This document shows, piece by piece, positions 32,188 to 42,240 of a stretch of 64,000 nt of DNA (position 1 is its first letter; each line of letters begins with the position of its first letter). The stretch is taken from NCBI RefSeq assembly GCF_003352465.1, contig NZ_CP031153.1, positions 3,152,987-3,216,986 on the forward strand. The letters are read 5' to 3'. The DNA is from Kordia sp. SMS9. GTDB taxonomy: Bacteria; Bacteroidota; Bacteroidia; Flavobacteriales; Flavobacteriaceae. The position numbers were made by a program, and so were the translations under genes. The notes beneath the pieces were generated by a model. The model was not told the origin of the DNA, did not search any database, and worked only from the letters and a program-made list of their open reading frames with translations.

Positions 32188-34050
32188 ATGACAATTTTTA
32201 AAAAAGCTGCTTTTGTACTACTGATCCTTTGTGTAGTAAGTTGTTCAACGAACGAAAAAGAAACAAAACAAATGAAATCGTATGCCAATGATACCCATTC
32301 GTACGCAAAACCTAATGAAGCGGTTGCTAAACATTTATTGTTAGATATTGATGTCGATTTTGAGAAAAAAATCATCACAGGAACGGCAACATATACTATA
32401 GAAAGTACGAATGCTTCCGAAATTGTTTTTGATGCAAAAAACCTAAAAATTCACAAAACTTTTGTCGATGAAAAAGAAGTTGCTTTTACGCTTGGCGCGA
32501 ATGATCTTATTTTAGGACAATCACTTACAATTCCGATCACAAGCAGTTCAAAAAGTGTGTCTATTAGTTATGAAACAACTGATAAAACAGAAGCATTACA
32601 ATTTCTAAATCCACAGCAAACCGCCGATAAGAAACATCCGTTTTTGCTCACGCAAGGACAAGCCATTTTAACACGTACTTGGATTCCTATTCAAGACAGT
32701 CCGCAAGTACGATTGACGTATTTGGCAAAAGTAAAAGTGCCAAAAGCGTTGATGGCGATTATGAGTGCGGAAAATCCAAAAGAAAAAAACGAAACAGGAC
32801 AGTATAGTTTTGAAATGAAACAACCAATTTCTCCGTATTTAATTGCGTTGGCAGTTGGTGATTTGGTTTACAAAGAAATCAGTCCACGAACAGGCGTATA
32901 TGCCGAAAAATCTATGATTGATAAAGTGCATTATGAGTTTGCAGACATGGAAAAAATGGTAGAAGCTGCCGAAAACCTGTATGGAACGTATGCTTGGGAT
33001 CAATTCGATGTTGTGGTGTTGCCACCAAGTTTTCCGTTTGGAGGTATGGAAAATCCACGATTGACTTTTGCAACGCCAACCGTCATTGCAGGCGATCGTA
33101 GTTTGACAAGTTTGATTGCCCACGAATTGGCACATTCTTGGTCTGGAAATCTTGTTACCAATGCAACTTGGAACGATTTCTGGCTCAACGAAGGTTTTAC
33201 CGTGTATTTTGAAATGCGCATTATGGAAGCCTTGTACGGAAAAGAATACGCAAATATGTTAGCTTCTATTGGGCGACAAGATTTAGCGGATGAGATTGAA
33301 AACTTACGCGATCAGCCAAAAGCCACACGCTTAAAGTTAGATTTACAAGGAGAAAACCCTGATGATGGCATGAATAGTATTGCCTATGATAAAGGATATT
33401 TATTTTTGCGTACGTTGGAAGAAACTGTGGGACGTGAAAAAATGGACAGTTTCCTAAAAGAATATTTCAGAAAGCACGCGTTCTCTACCATGACTACAGA
33501 AACATTCGTAGCATATTTGAATGCTGAATTATTGGTTAAAAACAACGTGGAATTTAATGTAGACGAATGGATTTACAAAGCGGGAATTCCTGGAAATGCA
33601 GCAAAAATCAACTCAGATAAATTTAAGGAAGTAAACATGGTCCTTTCCAATTGGAAAGACAAAACAATGGAAGCTAAAGAGGTTTGCGAACAAGATTGGA
33701 ACATTCAACAAAAAATACATTTCATCAGAAACATTCCGAAAGAATTAGATGATGGATTGTTTGAAAAGTTAGACGAAGCTTGCAATTTCTCAACGGCAAC
33801 CAATTCATACATCGCGATGGTTTGGTTTGAGCAAGCCATTAATCATGATTATCACGGAAACAATGTAGATCAGCTGATGGAAGACTTTTTAATGAAAGTT
33901 GGGCGTCGCTGGTATGTTTCTACCATTTACAAAGCGTTTAAAAACAACAATCGATTGGAAGATGCCAAACGTATTTATGCAAAAGCACGTCCAAATTACC
34001 ATTCTGTAACTGTAAATACGATTGATGATATGTTAGGGGTTTCGTATTAG
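32188..34050 (+). CDS. M1 family zinc aminopeptidase (lipoprotein)
   Basis: A 620-aa lipoprotein from the ATG at 32188 (MTIFKKAAFVLLILCVVSC, lipid Cys19); the upstream TTG reading is rejected because it hides the signal. It is an M1 metallopeptidase related to leukotriene-A4 hydrolase-type aminopeptidases: substrate motif GGMENP, zinc site H312-E-L-A-H316 and distal Glu335 (LNEGFTVYFE). It should clip N-terminal residues from peptides outside the inner membrane. The gene is followed directly by a tandem repeat block. Confidence 0.94.
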   Translation: MTIFKKAAFVLLILCVVSCSTNEKETKQMKSYANDTHSYAKPNEAVAKHLLLDIDVDFEKKIITGTATYTIESTNASEIVFDAKNLKIHKTFVDEKEVAFTLGANDLILGQSLTIPITSSSKSVSISYETTDKTEALQFLNPQQTADKKHPFLLTQGQAILTRTWIPIQDSPQVRLTYLAKVKVPKALMAIMSAENPKEKNETGQYSFEMKQPISPYLIALAVGDLVYKEISPRTGVYAEKSMIDKVHYEFADMEKMVEAAENLYGTYAWDQFDVVVLPPSFPFGGMENPRLTFATPTVIAGDRSLTSLIAHELAHSWSGNLVTNATWNDFWLNEGFTVYFEMRIMEALYGKEYANMLASIGRQDLADEIENLRDQPKATRLKLDLQGENPDDGMNSIAYDKGYLFLRTLEETVGREKMDSFLKEYFRKHAFSTMTTETFVAYLNAELLVKNNVEFNVDEWIYKAGIPGNAAKINSDKFKEVNMVLSNWKDKTMEAKEVCEQDWNIQQKIHFIRNIPKELDDGLFEKLDEACNFSTATNSYIAMVWFEQAINHDYHGNNVDQLMEDFLMKVGRRWYVSTIYKAFKNNNRLEDAKRIYAKARPNYHSVTVNTIDDMLGVSY

Positions 34051-34123
34051 ATGGATGCTGGATTTTAAATGTTAAATTTTGAATTACTTCGTTCTAAGAA
34101 ACTTTTCTTCTTCAATCACAAAA

Positions 34124-34735
34124 CGTCACTTCGAGTGAAATCTTGTAAAGATTTTGTATCGAGAAGTACTTGGAAGTACTAAATGTTAATGCTATGAAAC
34201 GTCTTTACGAGGAACAATAGTGACGTGGTAATCTGTTAAAATCATACCTTGAATTGTTTTTGAAACGAACAGATTGCCACAAATTTTTTCAAAATTTTCG
34301 CAAAGACGTATCGGAGGAGAAGTTCTTTAATTACAGGCATCTTCAAATAACAAATCGTCACTTCGAGAGAAATCTTGTAAAGATTTTGTATCGAGAAGTA
34401 CTTGGAAGTACTAAATGTTAATGCTATGAAACGTTTTTACGAGGAACAATAGTGACGTGGTAATCTGTTAAAATCATACCTTGAATTGTTTTTGAAACGA
34501 ACAGATTGCCACAAATTTTTTCAAAATTTTCGCAAAGACGTATCGGAGGAGAAGTTCTTTAATTACAGGCATCTTCAAATAACAAATCGTCACTTCGAGT
34601 GAAATCTTGTAAAGATTTTGTATCGAGAAGTGCTTGGAAGTACTAAATGTTAGTGCTATGAAACGTCTTTACGAGGAACAATAGTGACGTGGTAATCTGT
34701 TAAAATCATACCTTGAATAGACTTTGGAAATAAAC
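34124..34735 (+). repeat. 232-bp tandem direct repeat, about 2.6 copies
   Basis: Units start CGTCACTTCGAG at 34124, 34356 and 34588, an exact 232-bp period. Each includes TATCGAGAAGT, GACGTGGTAATCTGTTAAAA, GAACAGATTGCCACAAATT and CAAAGACGTATCGGAGGAG. The third unit is truncated and diverges after about 34715. Units are about 98% identical by eye. The rest of the 1-kb gap (34051-35048) has no ORF, only this block and a terminator. Confidence 0.9.
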
Positions 34736-34837
34736 AGAATGCCACGCTCTAATCAAGTTGGAGATCACAACGGCGTATCTGAAATTTTCTGATTCTAACC
34801 TGCGCAAGAATAATACTCAAATTCTACCAAAAAAAAG

Positions 34838-34869
34838 AATGGATACTTTGAGGGCACAAAGTATCCATT
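34838..34869 (-). terminator. Terminator for leftward gene 35049-35990
   Basis: The 13-bp stem AATGGATACTTTG / CAAAGTATCCATT with a 6-nt loop is followed on the minus strand by CTTTTTTTT. It lies about 180 bp beyond the lipoprotein stop codon. Confidence 0.7.
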
Positions 34870-35048
34870 TCTAAATGAGATGATATCTAAGCCAGCAGGT
34901 TAAGGCGTGGAATTATGACTTAAATATACTTAGTAAATAATTTATCAGATTATTACTTTAAATTTCGTGAAATTTTGAAACTTTTGATTACGGTTTTACC
35001 ATACAACCACTACTTGTTTGCATTGATATGTGCGTTCGTTTTGTAGGA

Positions 35049-35990
35049 TTACAACTCCAATTTTTTCCGTAAGATGCTATCTTTTACACTGTTTTTAGAC
35101 CAATAGGCACTTTTTAACTGTTTGATCCTCGTTGCTTTAGTGGTCAATGATTTTGCAGAATCTCCATATCCACGCGTTGTAGTCTCTGTCCAACCCAAAA
35201 TGTCGTATGGGAAGCTTTTATTGAAATGTATTGCTAATTTTCTGTTTAATTTCGGATAGATCAACGTATAGGTGTATGTTTCGCCAGCAGCATTCAATGT
35301 CGCCGCAGCTTCGTATGCTTTTAGTGGAATGTGTTTCATGTGAATTGTCTCAAATGCAGGAACGATTTGGTGAGTACCAACTGGTAATTGTGCTGGATTC
35401 ATCCTGAGTTTTGTCCACAATTCATCTTCCAAAATCACTTTGTCTATTGAAAATTGTTGATCAGATTCGCTTTCAAAATAGGAATACGATTGCACGTCAA
35501 ATTGTGCTCGGTTGTTTAATTGTGTAAACACATGTCCGCACCATTCTTGCATAGAAGAAGTCACTTTTATCGCATGTTGATGGTTCGCCACAGGATAAAA
35601 CGTACTCGTCATCACACTATACGGATAAATGCCTGTAAAGAATTTTTTGGTAGCGTTTAGTTTTAAAATTGGCACATTATTGGCACGTTGTTGATCAGCT
35701 TTTACTTGCTTTACAGGATTAAAATCTTCAGTTACATATACCAAAACCGCTTTTCCTTTGTGAATTTCGCCGTAGCGCGATTGTTCCAATTGAAAAGAGG
35801 TCAATTCCGCTTTTCCAGCATACCAATATTTATTGAAAGCTTCTGACGTAGCTTGAGCAGGTAGTTTTTCGGTCGTTATTGCAGTGTTATTGGTTGTCGT
35901 TGCAGTATCACTTTTTACGTTAGAACACGCTATGATTGTTCCAACTATGGTAAGTCCAGTTAAAATAAGATATCGGGAAATGGATTTCAT
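35049..35990 (-). CDS. Flavobacterial lipoprotein of unknown function
   Basis: A 313-aa lipoprotein (MKSISRYLILTGLTIVGTIIAC, lipid Cys22). The mature part is beta-rich and contains ELTSFQLEQSRYGEIHKGKA, VYVTEDFNPVKQVKAD, LKLNATKKFFTGIYPYSVMT and MQEWCGHVFTQLNNR. Homologues in Flavobacteriaceae are, from memory, sometimes labelled septum formation inhibitor Maf in databases, but nothing here resembles Maf (the real maf is at 44475). Function unknown. Confidence 0.82.
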   Translation of the reverse strand: MKSISRYLILTGLTIVGTIIACSNVKSDTATTTNNTAITTEKLPAQATSEAFNKYWYAGKAELTSFQLEQSRYGEIHKGKAVLVYVTEDFNPVKQVKADQQRANNVPILKLNATKKFFTGIYPYSVMTSTFYPVANHQHAIKVTSSMQEWCGHVFTQLNNRAQFDVQSYSYFESESDQQFSIDKVILEDELWTKLRMNPAQLPVGTHQIVPAFETIHMKHIPLKAYEAAATLNAAGETYTYTLIYPKLNRKLAIHFNKSFPYDILGWTETTTRGYGDSAKSLTTKATRIKQLKSAYWSKNSVKDSILRKKLEL

Positions 35991-36046
35991 CGTTTTTGTA
36001 TAAAGATATTTAAAAACAACGATACTGACAATCGTTTCACAACCTG

Positions 36047-38842
36047 TTAAAATAATTTTAAGCTATTTTTCCGAATTCGCAAGCTTACCATTAGAATAAT
36101 CATGAAGGTTAAAATAGCCGCAATTATACATATAAAATTTGTAGAAGTTTCAACTTCTAATGCAATCGGTGCAGCATCGCCATGCAATACAAATCCTGCC
36201 CAATAAAACGGTTTTTTGAAGTTAGCATCGTCCGTATTTTTAAGATATTTAATCTTCGCTTTGCGCAAAGCATTTGTTTTGCTGTCCCCTCTTTTTAAAT
36301 ACGTGTAAAAGTCAATCATGATGCCTTCCGTAACTTGATCGGGAACTTCCCATAAACTCGCCAATGTTGCAGGAACACCAGCCAATGTAAATGCTCTGTT
36401 TAGGGAAACCATGCCCGTAGCAGTTTGTAAGGTTCCTTTTCCTGTGTTGCAAGCACTCAAAACAGCCAAATCTGCGTTGAGATGCAAACCGTACAATTCT
36501 TCCACATACATTTTGGTGTCTTTACCATTATTGTTGAATACCAAGTGACTCAATTCGGGTATTTCATTATCAATAGTGGCGTGCATTGCCAAATGAATAA
36601 TATTGGCTTTGCGCGAATGTTCAATGAAGTTATCTTTGGTGGCTAAGACAGATTCAAAAAGTGTCGATGGAAAAATAGCTGCCAACGATTTTGATTCACT
36701 TTCAGCACCAATTAAACGTGTGTTGGTATTGCGTAATGCGATTTCATCCGAATTTGAAACTTCCGTATCATAACTTGGCGTAAACACAATAATTTCATCA
36801 TTTTTTTCTACTTGATTGCTGTAGGTTGTATGATTGACAAATACTAAATGTGTGGCATAATTAATTGTTGCTTCTTCAATTAAATATCGTTTTCGGTTGG
36901 TAATTAAGGTCTCAAAAGGCAAATAATGAAGTGCGTGATCGGGAATGATCGTAAAATCAGTAAACGATTTCGTTTCAAAAGGAAATAATGCGATGTGCAA
37001 GCCTTTAGCAACAAGTTCATTTTCTTCCTGATTGCTAAGTTGATTGTAATACTGTTGAACGGTTCCTAGTATTTTTTCGGAAGCTTCCAATTCGTAAAAA
37101 CCTATATTGTTTTTGGTGATTTGAAACGCAAATAGTTGATTGTCCACTTTTTTATACTTCACAATTACTTTTGAAGCGGGCATTGCTTTTTGAATGGTTT
37201 CAATATCAAAGTTTTCAAAGGCAAACGTGGCAATCTCAGGAAACGTTTCTTTTAAATTTGCTAAAAGTTGCGTCAACTGTTTTTGATATTCAAAAATTGC
37301 GGTGGAATCTTTTCTGCGTTTTGCAGCAACCAATGCTTTGCGAATATTTTGTTCTTCTTGTAAAAGTGTGCTTGAAATATGCGCTTTATTCAACAAGCGA
37401 CTTTGCAGAAATTTATTCCAAGCCAAGCGATTTTCAATCATTTCCATGTGATTGAGTAGTTTTTTCAGAGGCAACTCATGATGACTGTATCCTAATTTTT
37501 TCAACTTTAAAATTCCGCCAATGGCTTTGTGGTAATACCGTGTGAGTTTTTCATTAAAAAGTTCTTCGCGATAGCAATTTTCAAATTGTAACAAACCGAG
37601 TCGATACATGTCTGCGCCAAGCGAAAGTACTGTAGTATCATTCGGATATTTTTGAATGATTTCAGCTGCCATTTCTACCAACAAACCAGTTTCATTCAAC
37701 TCGTAACTAGGCACAAAATTGGAATAGTCTTTTTTCAGTGCAGTTTCTCCTTTGTGAATGTGTGCAATAGATTTTTGCAGCGCAATAACGGCATCTTCTT
37801 TCCGATCTAACGCAAGTAGAATAGACGCTTTTTCCGCTTCAAAATAGGAGCGACGTGCATCATTTTCTGGCAAATCGTTCAATAAAGAAGTTAATAGGTA
37901 GAATGCTTTAATGTGCTTATTTTCAAAAGTAAATGCTTTTACCTTGTTAAATTTAAATTGATCTACATGCGCATTACGATATGATTTTGGCAAGTTTTGC
38001 AAAGCTTTGTCCAAATACGAATGTGCCAATTTGCAATCTACAGCAGTGACCGAATCTTTTCGCAAATAAAAATCACCCAACATATTCAGAGCGACAGCGT
38101 ACATGCGTTTTTCAGGTGCGTTGAGTCGTTTTGTACGATTTATTTTTTTTAGTTGTTTCAAATTCGCTGCGGCGGAAGCAATATCTTTTTCCGTTACAAC
38201 GGTTTTAGTATTTGCAATTTCAACCGCTTTATAGGCAAAAAGCACAGGTTTTGAAACTTCTTTCGGATCAACAATGATCTTGTTTTTATGTTTTTGATAG
38301 ATGGATTTTGCTTTCGCGAGATGATTTTTTGCGTCTTCCATAAAACCCAAACTCGCGGCTGTACCTGCAATATCTGCGTATATGGAAATTAAGTAATCGT
38401 AATTTGGATTCGCAACGTTTTCCATCAACAAGGCCGCTTTTTTCGAACTTTCATACGCCGCAGGATAGTTTCCCAATTCATATTCTGAAAATGCGCGTTC
38501 GTAATGCAATTCCGCTTTATAATTCAGTCCAGCATCCGAAGTTGGACACAATGAAATGGCTTTGTTATAGGAAGTTATGGAACGATCAAATTGTTGCACA
38601 TAATATTCAGAAGCGCCTTTGTAAAAGTACACTTGTGCGCTTTGTAAACTGTCTAATTGTGAAGTGTCGGTTTGTAAAAGTGCAATGGTTTTTTCAGCGG
38701 ACGCTAACGAAGCTTTGTAATTTCCTTCGTTGTATATCGTTTCTGTGGTAGTAAGCAACGTTTGAGGTGTTTCTTGCGCAAGCATATATTGCCACGAAGA
38801 AAAAAGACATGAAATAATAATACAGCGTAAAATTGTGTTCAC
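36047..38842 (-). CDS. TPR-CHAT domain protein with C-terminal membrane anchor
   Basis: A 931-aa exported protein (signal peptide to about residue 23). TPR-like helices fill about residues 30-400 (YFYKGASEYYVQQFDRSITSYNKAI and others), then a linker, then a caspase-like CHAT domain (about 630-890) with the catalytic pair His754 (HLAMHATIDNE) and Cys798 (SACNTGKG). GVPATLASLWEVPD and KPFYWAGFVLHGD are also typical. A final hydrophobic helix (about 900-925) anchors it. No substrate or partner gene is adjacent. Confidence 0.92.
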   Translation of the reverse strand: MNTILRCIIISCLFSSWQYMLAQETPQTLLTTTETIYNEGNYKASLASAEKTIALLQTDTSQLDSLQSAQVYFYKGASEYYVQQFDRSITSYNKAISLCPTSDAGLNYKAELHYERAFSEYELGNYPAAYESSKKAALLMENVANPNYDYLISIYADIAGTAASLGFMEDAKNHLAKAKSIYQKHKNKIIVDPKEVSKPVLFAYKAVEIANTKTVVTEKDIASAAANLKQLKKINRTKRLNAPEKRMYAVALNMLGDFYLRKDSVTAVDCKLAHSYLDKALQNLPKSYRNAHVDQFKFNKVKAFTFENKHIKAFYLLTSLLNDLPENDARRSYFEAEKASILLALDRKEDAVIALQKSIAHIHKGETALKKDYSNFVPSYELNETGLLVEMAAEIIQKYPNDTTVLSLGADMYRLGLLQFENCYREELFNEKLTRYYHKAIGGILKLKKLGYSHHELPLKKLLNHMEMIENRLAWNKFLQSRLLNKAHISSTLLQEEQNIRKALVAAKRRKDSTAIFEYQKQLTQLLANLKETFPEIATFAFENFDIETIQKAMPASKVIVKYKKVDNQLFAFQITKNNIGFYELEASEKILGTVQQYYNQLSNQEENELVAKGLHIALFPFETKSFTDFTIIPDHALHYLPFETLITNRKRYLIEEATINYATHLVFVNHTTYSNQVEKNDEIIVFTPSYDTEVSNSDEIALRNTNTRLIGAESESKSLAAIFPSTLFESVLATKDNFIEHSRKANIIHLAMHATIDNEIPELSHLVFNNNGKDTKMYVEELYGLHLNADLAVLSACNTGKGTLQTATGMVSLNRAFTLAGVPATLASLWEVPDQVTEGIMIDFYTYLKRGDSKTNALRKAKIKYLKNTDDANFKKPFYWAGFVLHGDAAPIALEVETSTNFICIIAAILTFMIILMVSLRIRKNSLKLF

Positions 38843-38949
38843 TTACTGGGTTATTTTTAGGGAATCTCCTCTAATTTACAGAATGTTAGGTAATAAATCC
38901 TATTAATTATACGAGATTGCACTTTTGGTGTGTGAATGGTGTCAATTTT

Positions 38950-39000
38950 TATATGAACGGTAAATGAATCAAGGATGAATGATTCACAACCGTCCATATA
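38950..39000 (-). terminator. Probable terminator after the T9SS protein gene
   Basis: TATATGAACGGT (38950-38961) pairs imperfectly with ACCGTCCATATA (38989-39000), with an additional inner pairing AATGAATC/GATTCA. On the minus strand the stem is followed by an AAAAATT stretch rather than a clean T tract, so activity is less certain. Confidence 0.45.
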
Positions 39001-39033
39001 AGTAACAACAGGAAACGTAAAAATCCGACATTG

Positions 39034-40695
39034 TTAGTTTTTCAGTAGTTTGAACGTTTTTGATTGCGTATTCATCGTAATTTCCACTACATACATGCCC
39101 GCAGCAATGGCAGAAACATCAATAGATTTTTCTGCATTTTGTAAATTTCCTTGTTGAATGAGACTTCCCAATGTGTTGTAAATACGGTAATTGGAAGCGT
39201 TTGAAATGTTGGTAAAATGTATATGATGTGAAGCAGGATTTGGATACATAGCAATGGTTTCCGTTGTAAATGTTGCAGTACTCAACACGCTGGCATCTTC
39301 CAAACTTGTCAATTCATTTCCATTGCCTGATTTATTGCCGTCAAACCAAAGTTTATTTTGATACTTGACAAGCGAACTTGTGGAAATCAGTAAAATTTCT
39401 TCGGAGTTTCCTGTCAACGCTGTTGTTCCTGAAGGCGTTCCGTCGGTAACCCACAATTGTTGCGAATCAAAATAAAATAGTTTTCCTGCATAATTAATTG
39501 CTTTGGTAAATTCAATAGATTCGCCTGTATCTGTTGCACTCACCACTTTTACAGTGCCGCTTTCCGTTCCGTCAGTTTTCCACAATTCAAAATCGGAAGT
39601 CGTATTGTCAGAAGCTGTAAAATATAATTCGTTGTTGTAGCTGGTAAAGTTCGGAATGTTCAATCCGCTCGCAAGGTTATCAGTATCAATATCTTTTACT
39701 AAACTTGCGGTGGTTCCGTTGGTTTTCCACAATTCTGAACCTATAATTTGTCCAGAAGTTCCGCTGTAGCTTCGCGCTTTAAAATAGAGTTCGTTGTTAA
39801 AAATGATTAAATTTGATGGATTGCTTCCAAAGCCAAACGCAGGATTGAGATTGTTGGGAAAAATATCATGCTTTACCGTAGTTCCTGCAAAGGTTCCGTC
39901 GGAAACCCACAATTCGCGCCCTTCTGCATAACTATCGTCACCTGAAACAAAATACAATTGATTGTTAAACACCATCATTTCTGCAATATTTTTTAAACTA
40001 CTGCGAACAAGTTCTGTATTTGCGGTGGTTCCGTCGGTTTTCCATAACTCGCCATTTCCGTTACGATTTACATAAAAATAAAGCAATCCGTTGTAGACAG
40101 TTCCCAGTATATTTTTTCCTGCGGTCGTCATAAAAGTGGGCGCACCATTTTGGGCGTCTTCAAAGTTTTTTATGGAAATGGTTCCTGTAGGTGTTCCGTC
40201 GGTTTTCCAAAGTTCAATGGAAGAATTGGTGCTTCCGCGGAAATACAATTCATTATTATATTCCACAAATAGTTGATTGTCATCATTGGTATTAAAGTCC
40301 AATCCGCTTGACGAACCTGTGCGCACATCTTTTAGTAAAATTGTGCCTGCATCGGTTCCGTCCGTTTTGTAGAGTTCTGTGCCAATGCCCGATACAAACG
40401 CGGTAAAGTATAATTCGCCGTTCATCACATAAAGTGATTCTGGAGAATAGCCTGCGCCGCTGTTTAAATTTCCAGCCACCAATTGCGTACCTGCGGCAGT
40501 TCCGTCACTTTTATATAATTTTTTAAACGATGGCGTAATGTCAATCGACTGAAAGTACAATTCGCCATTCATTTCCGTAATATATTTAGGAGAACTTCCA
40601 TTGCTTCCTGACCAAATATCTATTTGCTCAAATGTATATTGCGCGTGTATTTGAAGTGTAGTGAGTGCTAAAAGTCCGAGTAGTATGTTTTTCAT
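39034..40695 (-). CDS. T9SS-exported protein with eight LWKTDGT repeats
   Basis: A 553-aa secreted protein: signal peptide MKNILLGLLALTTLQIHAQ, eight repeats of the form L(W/Y)K(T/S)DGTxxGT spaced about 50-70 residues apart, and a type IX secretion sorting domain at the C-terminus (about 480-553: YPNPASHHIHF ... GMYVVEITMNTQSKTFKLLKN). Each repeat alternates with a NNELYF-type strand, predicting a beta-propeller. It is exported to the cell surface; ligand unknown. Preceded at 19 bp by another secreted-protein gene. Confidence 0.92.
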   Translation of the reverse strand: MKNILLGLLALTTLQIHAQYTFEQIDIWSGSNGSSPKYITEMNGELYFQSIDITPSFKKLYKSDGTAAGTQLVAGNLNSGAGYSPESLYVMNGELYFTAFVSGIGTELYKTDGTDAGTILLKDVRTGSSSGLDFNTNDDNQLFVEYNNELYFRGSTNSSIELWKTDGTPTGTISIKNFEDAQNGAPTFMTTAGKNILGTVYNGLLYFYVNRNGNGELWKTDGTTANTELVRSSLKNIAEMMVFNNQLYFVSGDDSYAEGRELWVSDGTFAGTTVKHDIFPNNLNPAFGFGSNPSNLIIFNNELYFKARSYSGTSGQIIGSELWKTNGTTASLVKDIDTDNLASGLNIPNFTSYNNELYFTASDNTTSDFELWKTDGTESGTVKVVSATDTGESIEFTKAINYAGKLFYFDSQQLWVTDGTPSGTTALTGNSEEILLISTSSLVKYQNKLWFDGNKSGNGNELTSLEDASVLSTATFTTETIAMYPNPASHHIHFTNISNASNYRIYNTLGSLIQQGNLQNAEKSIDVSAIAAGMYVVEITMNTQSKTFKLLKN

Positions 40696-40714
40696 TTGTT
40701 GATTTTTTGAGAGA

Positions 40715-41275
40715 TTATTTTCTTTTGGATTCGTTCACAGAAAACGTCACTTTTACAGTCGTTTCTAGCGTTTCTTCTGAACCATCATCGTTGCGAATTT
40801 TCATGCGAAGTGTATCTTCAAAATGACCAGAAACGGTTCTTCGCTTTTTAACGATGCCTTCTTTCCAAGCGGTAACTTTTGTGATGGTTGTTGGTGTACA
40901 ACCGATAAAATCGCCATCAATTTTTTTGTACGTTTGACTGTTGATGAAATCTATAAAATTCAAGCTTCCACAACCCGAAGTACTTTTTTTTGGTTGATGC
41001 ATTCCAACTATGGATTCGCCCATAAAATACCGATTGATGTAATGCATTTGAAAACCGTCTTGAGTTATCAATTTAGAAGCATTTACGTTGCTTGCGCCTT
41101 TAAAAAACTCAATATTGGCTTGACTTGCGTAGTTTCCCTTTTCGGGATAAAACGTGTGTGTTCCTTGTAATGGACCGTCGTTGAATGTAATTTTTACAAA
41201 ATGTTCTTTACTTTGCGAAAAAGCAGTTGTAATAGCTAAGAAACATACAATTGCGATATAGTGTATCGTTTTCAT
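40715..41275 (-). CDS. Secreted protein of unknown function
   Basis: A 186-aa protein with signal peptide MKTIHYIAIVCFLAITTAFSQ. The mature part is beta-rich (FVKITFNDGPLQGTHTFYPEKGNY, CGSLNFIDFINSQTY) and ends in a basic KRK. No domain is recognised. It starts 1 base from the stop of the DUF4412 gene and ends 19 bases before the T9SS protein gene, so the three form an operon. Confidence 0.78.
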   Translation of the reverse strand: MKTIHYIAIVCFLAITTAFSQSKEHFVKITFNDGPLQGTHTFYPEKGNYASQANIEFFKGASNVNASKLITQDGFQMHYINRYFMGESIVGMHQPKKSTSGCGSLNFIDFINSQTYKKIDGDFIGCTPTTITKVTAWKEGIVKKRRTVSGHFEDTLRMKIRNDDGSEETLETTVKVTFSVNESKRK

Positions 41276-41276
41276 A

Positions 41277-42050
41277 TTACATGGATGTGTATTCGTTCGC
41301 GTTGATTTTTACCTTTGCGTTGGTATCCACGTTAATTACTTTTATTGAGCCGCTTTCGTTTGCCGCTTTGTACTTGAGTTCTAATACAAAACCTTCAAAA
41401 GGACCGTTTTTTTTCATACCGAGAATTGGCACAAATTTTCCGTGAATTGGAAAATTAGTTGCTACCCACGCATGCACATTTCCACCTTCATTTTTATATA
41501 CATATTCTTCACAGGTGTAGCCAAGAATCGTTTTTGTGTTGCCTGTTTTTTCTAAATCGGTGTGTTGTGGTATTTTGTCTGAATAATCTAATTGTCCTAG
41601 TTCTTCTTGAGCTACTTTCTTTTTTATTTTCATGCCTGGCATGTCCATAAACATCGTACTTGAAGTTGGTGTGATTACGGCATAGATTTTTCCTCCGGAA
41701 TTGTCGCCATCGTTGTTTATTTTCATACAGATGACTTCATCATTTTTACTGTCGAACAGAAAATCGAGTTGCGCTTTTTCGTTGCCTTCTGTTTGCATTT
41801 CTAGCGTGATGCGTTGGTTGAACGAGTACGAATTGCTCGTACTGATAGCAGTTTTCTTTTTTTGTGGATTTAATACGTTGTCAAGCATTTTATCGGCAGT
41901 TTTTTCTGTTTCTTCCAATGCTTTCTGTTCTAGCTTTTGTTCCACTTTATTTTCTACTTTGTTTTGAATGCGTTTTAGTAGTTGTGCATTGGTGATTTGT
42001 GAAGCCAAGAGAAAGCTCACACACATACTTAATTTAAAAATTGGTTTCAT
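41277..42050 (-). CDS. DUF4412 domain-containing secreted protein
   Basis: A 257-aa exported protein: signal peptide to about residue 22 (ending SQITNAQ), a charged coiled-coil-like segment (RIQNKVENKVEQKLEQKALEE, 26-55), then a DUF4412 beta domain with SYSFNQRITLEM, LGYTCEEYVYKNEGGNVHAWVATNFP and GFVLELKYK. Related to LolA/outer-membrane lipoprotein-sorting-like folds, but the function is unknown. It is the first gene of a three-gene leftward unit and is divergent from the sigma-factor gene. Confidence 0.85.
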   Translation of the reverse strand: MKPIFKLSMCVSFLLASQITNAQLLKRIQNKVENKVEQKLEQKALEETEKTADKMLDNVLNPQKKKTAISTSNSYSFNQRITLEMQTEGNEKAQLDFLFDSKNDEVICMKINNDGDNSGGKIYAVITPTSSTMFMDMPGMKIKKKVAQEELGQLDYSDKIPQHTDLEKTGNTKTILGYTCEEYVYKNEGGNVHAWVATNFPIHGKFVPILGMKKNGPFEGFVLELKYKAANESGSIKVINVDTNAKVKINANEYTSM

Positions 42051-42240
42051 GATTATTACGTTTCGTTTCCTCTTTATATATTTACGATGAAAAAGGTTAA
42101 CATGCAGCGAAATTTATTTTTATAAAGCGGAATAAGTTCCTATAAGTTCATCGCTGAGTTCCTTCTGCCGTAAGGCTTTACAAGAAAAAGTATAGTTTTT
42201 TTCTTTTTTTGGTTAACCTTTTTATTTGATTTTAGATTGA

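Noticed and set aside
34124..34735. Coding repeats (adhesin-like)
   Set aside because: All six frames have frequent stops and the period (232) is not a multiple of three.
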